From the NCBI GenBank assembly GCA_902728285.1, contig CACVBU010000681.1:124001-188000 (forward strand): 64,000 bases of DNA, given 5' to 3'. The position numbers and the translations under genes are program-made. This document shows, piece by piece, positions 21,367 to 64,000 of the stretch (the first letter of the stretch is position 1; each line of letters opens with the position of its first letter). The DNA comes from Clytia hemisphaerica. Its lineage: Eukaryota; Cnidaria; Hydrozoa; Leptothecata; Clytiidae. The notes beneath the pieces are model-generated. The model had not been told where the DNA came from. It ran no database searches and worked only from the letters and a program-made list of their open reading frames with translations.

Positions 21367-21919
21367 ATTACACCCCTCACAGCTCCGGTGGAAATTTTTC
21401 TAAGAGTGGTGATAAAGGTTCTACCGAAATCAAATGGGGATAAAACTTCTATTGTTCCAACCTCAAATAATTTAATGAGGATACTTTTGGAGCACATTTT
21501 ACTATTGGAATTCAAATGTCAACTTTCCAGCGAGGTAGAAATTGTAGGGTATTTTTCGCATCGGGGACGAAATTTTGGCCAAATTTCCCAGTGTGGCGGT
21601 GCTCTCACTGGGTCTGTTTACATTAAAGCTAAGGTTAAATACGTGTAACTCCTAGTCCCTTGAAAAAAATGACCCCTAGATGTTCGAACTTCCTGGGGGT
21701 ATTCCTAGAAGGATTTCTAGAAAGACTCTTGTTTAGATCTTTCCAGGGAGTTTGTTTCAGCAGCTTTTTAGCAAAATTATATATAAGATTCACTTATGCT
21801 TTCGCATTTTCAATTTTTTTAAAGGAATATTTGTTATGAAATTTTACCCTCTTGGTATCGAGCACAAAGTTTGTCAACATTTCATATTTACTTATATAAC
21901 TTTTCAGTTTTCAAACAAA
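21367..21919. other. 3' flank of the polycystin gene
   Basis: AT-rich with a diverged piece near 21540-21620 (GGGACGAAATTTTGGCC, ACTGGGTCTGT) related to the CTCACAGACC element family at 25185. It would include the polycystin 3' UTR (minus strand). No gene is seen. Confidence 0.45.
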
Positions 21920-63704
<41,785 letters not shown>

Positions 63705-63923
63705 CTGTTGAAAAGAGGTATAGAGATTATCAAGAAGCCTATGGGGTTTAAACTAAAGTAAATTCAAATTTCAAAGTTCAAAGGTTTCTATTTTTCTTGT
63801 CTGGTGTCAATTATTTCAAAGTTCAAGCACATCGGGCTTAAACAGTGTGTTCGTGGTCAAAGAAATAAATAAATTTGAGCTTTAAGAAGATTAGCTTGTT
63901 CATCTCGCTGCGTTTTGATTTCA

Positions 63924-64000
63924 ATTCAGTTGACGCTCTCTAATTCGACTTTCAAGGAAAATTGGATTTTCATCGAATAAGGGAGCGTATCGAATTGTAG
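63924..64000. mobile_element. Pogo-like MITE truncated by the window end
   Basis: Starts CAGTTGACGCTCTCTAATTC then GACTTTCAAGG. Continues ATCGAATAAGGGAGCGTATC as in 58377-58556. Confidence 0.7.

Overview
The window is nuclear DNA from an animal. It is AT-rich by eye, and its genes are broken by canonical GT-AG introns and separated by very dense non-coding repeats. The gene set is a LIMK/TESK-like kinase, a rhodopsin-type GPCR, an IU-nucleoside hydrolase, fibrinogen-domain proteins with a Cys-rich head, and a REJ-GPS-PLAT polycystin. That set fits an early-branching invertebrate, most likely a cnidarian, but the sequence does not fix the species. I joined all multi-exon models by hand, using splice sites, codon phase and family resemblance.

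Layout. 1-2914: a decayed LINE ORF1 (minus strand) preceded on its own strand by about 35 copies of a 57-bp repeat. 3073-5918: the C-terminal exons of a LIMK/TESK-type kinase (plus). 5919-12762: repeats, with one weak gene candidate at 7842-9644. 12763-14390: a class A GPCR (plus) whose first exon seems to carry a frameshift. 14391-17153: nested repeats, including a clear poly(A) retroposon. 17154-20862: a complete five-exon nucleoside hydrolase (plus) whose first exon encodes a presequence-like N-terminus. 21920-63704: a very large polycystin-1-like gene (minus, convergent with the hydrolase). I trace 29 in-phase exons giving about 2,070 residues; its 5' part lies beyond the window.

The polycystin has a REJ module, a degenerate GPS, one membrane helix, a PLAT domain, further helices, and a six-helix polycystin channel with an LGD-type filter. 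One 10.7-kb intron (31442-42178) holds two complete, nearly identical fibrinogen-related genes on the opposite strand, made by a tandem duplication. Because the two copies are paralogs, each shows the empty site of a transposon present only in the other.

Most remaining DNA is non-autonomous transposons and foldbacks: pogo-like elements with TA duplications, families with 9-bp target duplications (one a 1,053-bp near-perfect foldback), G-tract-ended elements with an 8-bp duplication, and several families whose interiors are iterated short motifs. One 650-bp element carries a 58-codon reading frame between such iterons and may be a captured gene fragment. I saw no rRNA, CRISPR or prokaryotic features. 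One tRNA-like sequence is probably SINE-derived.
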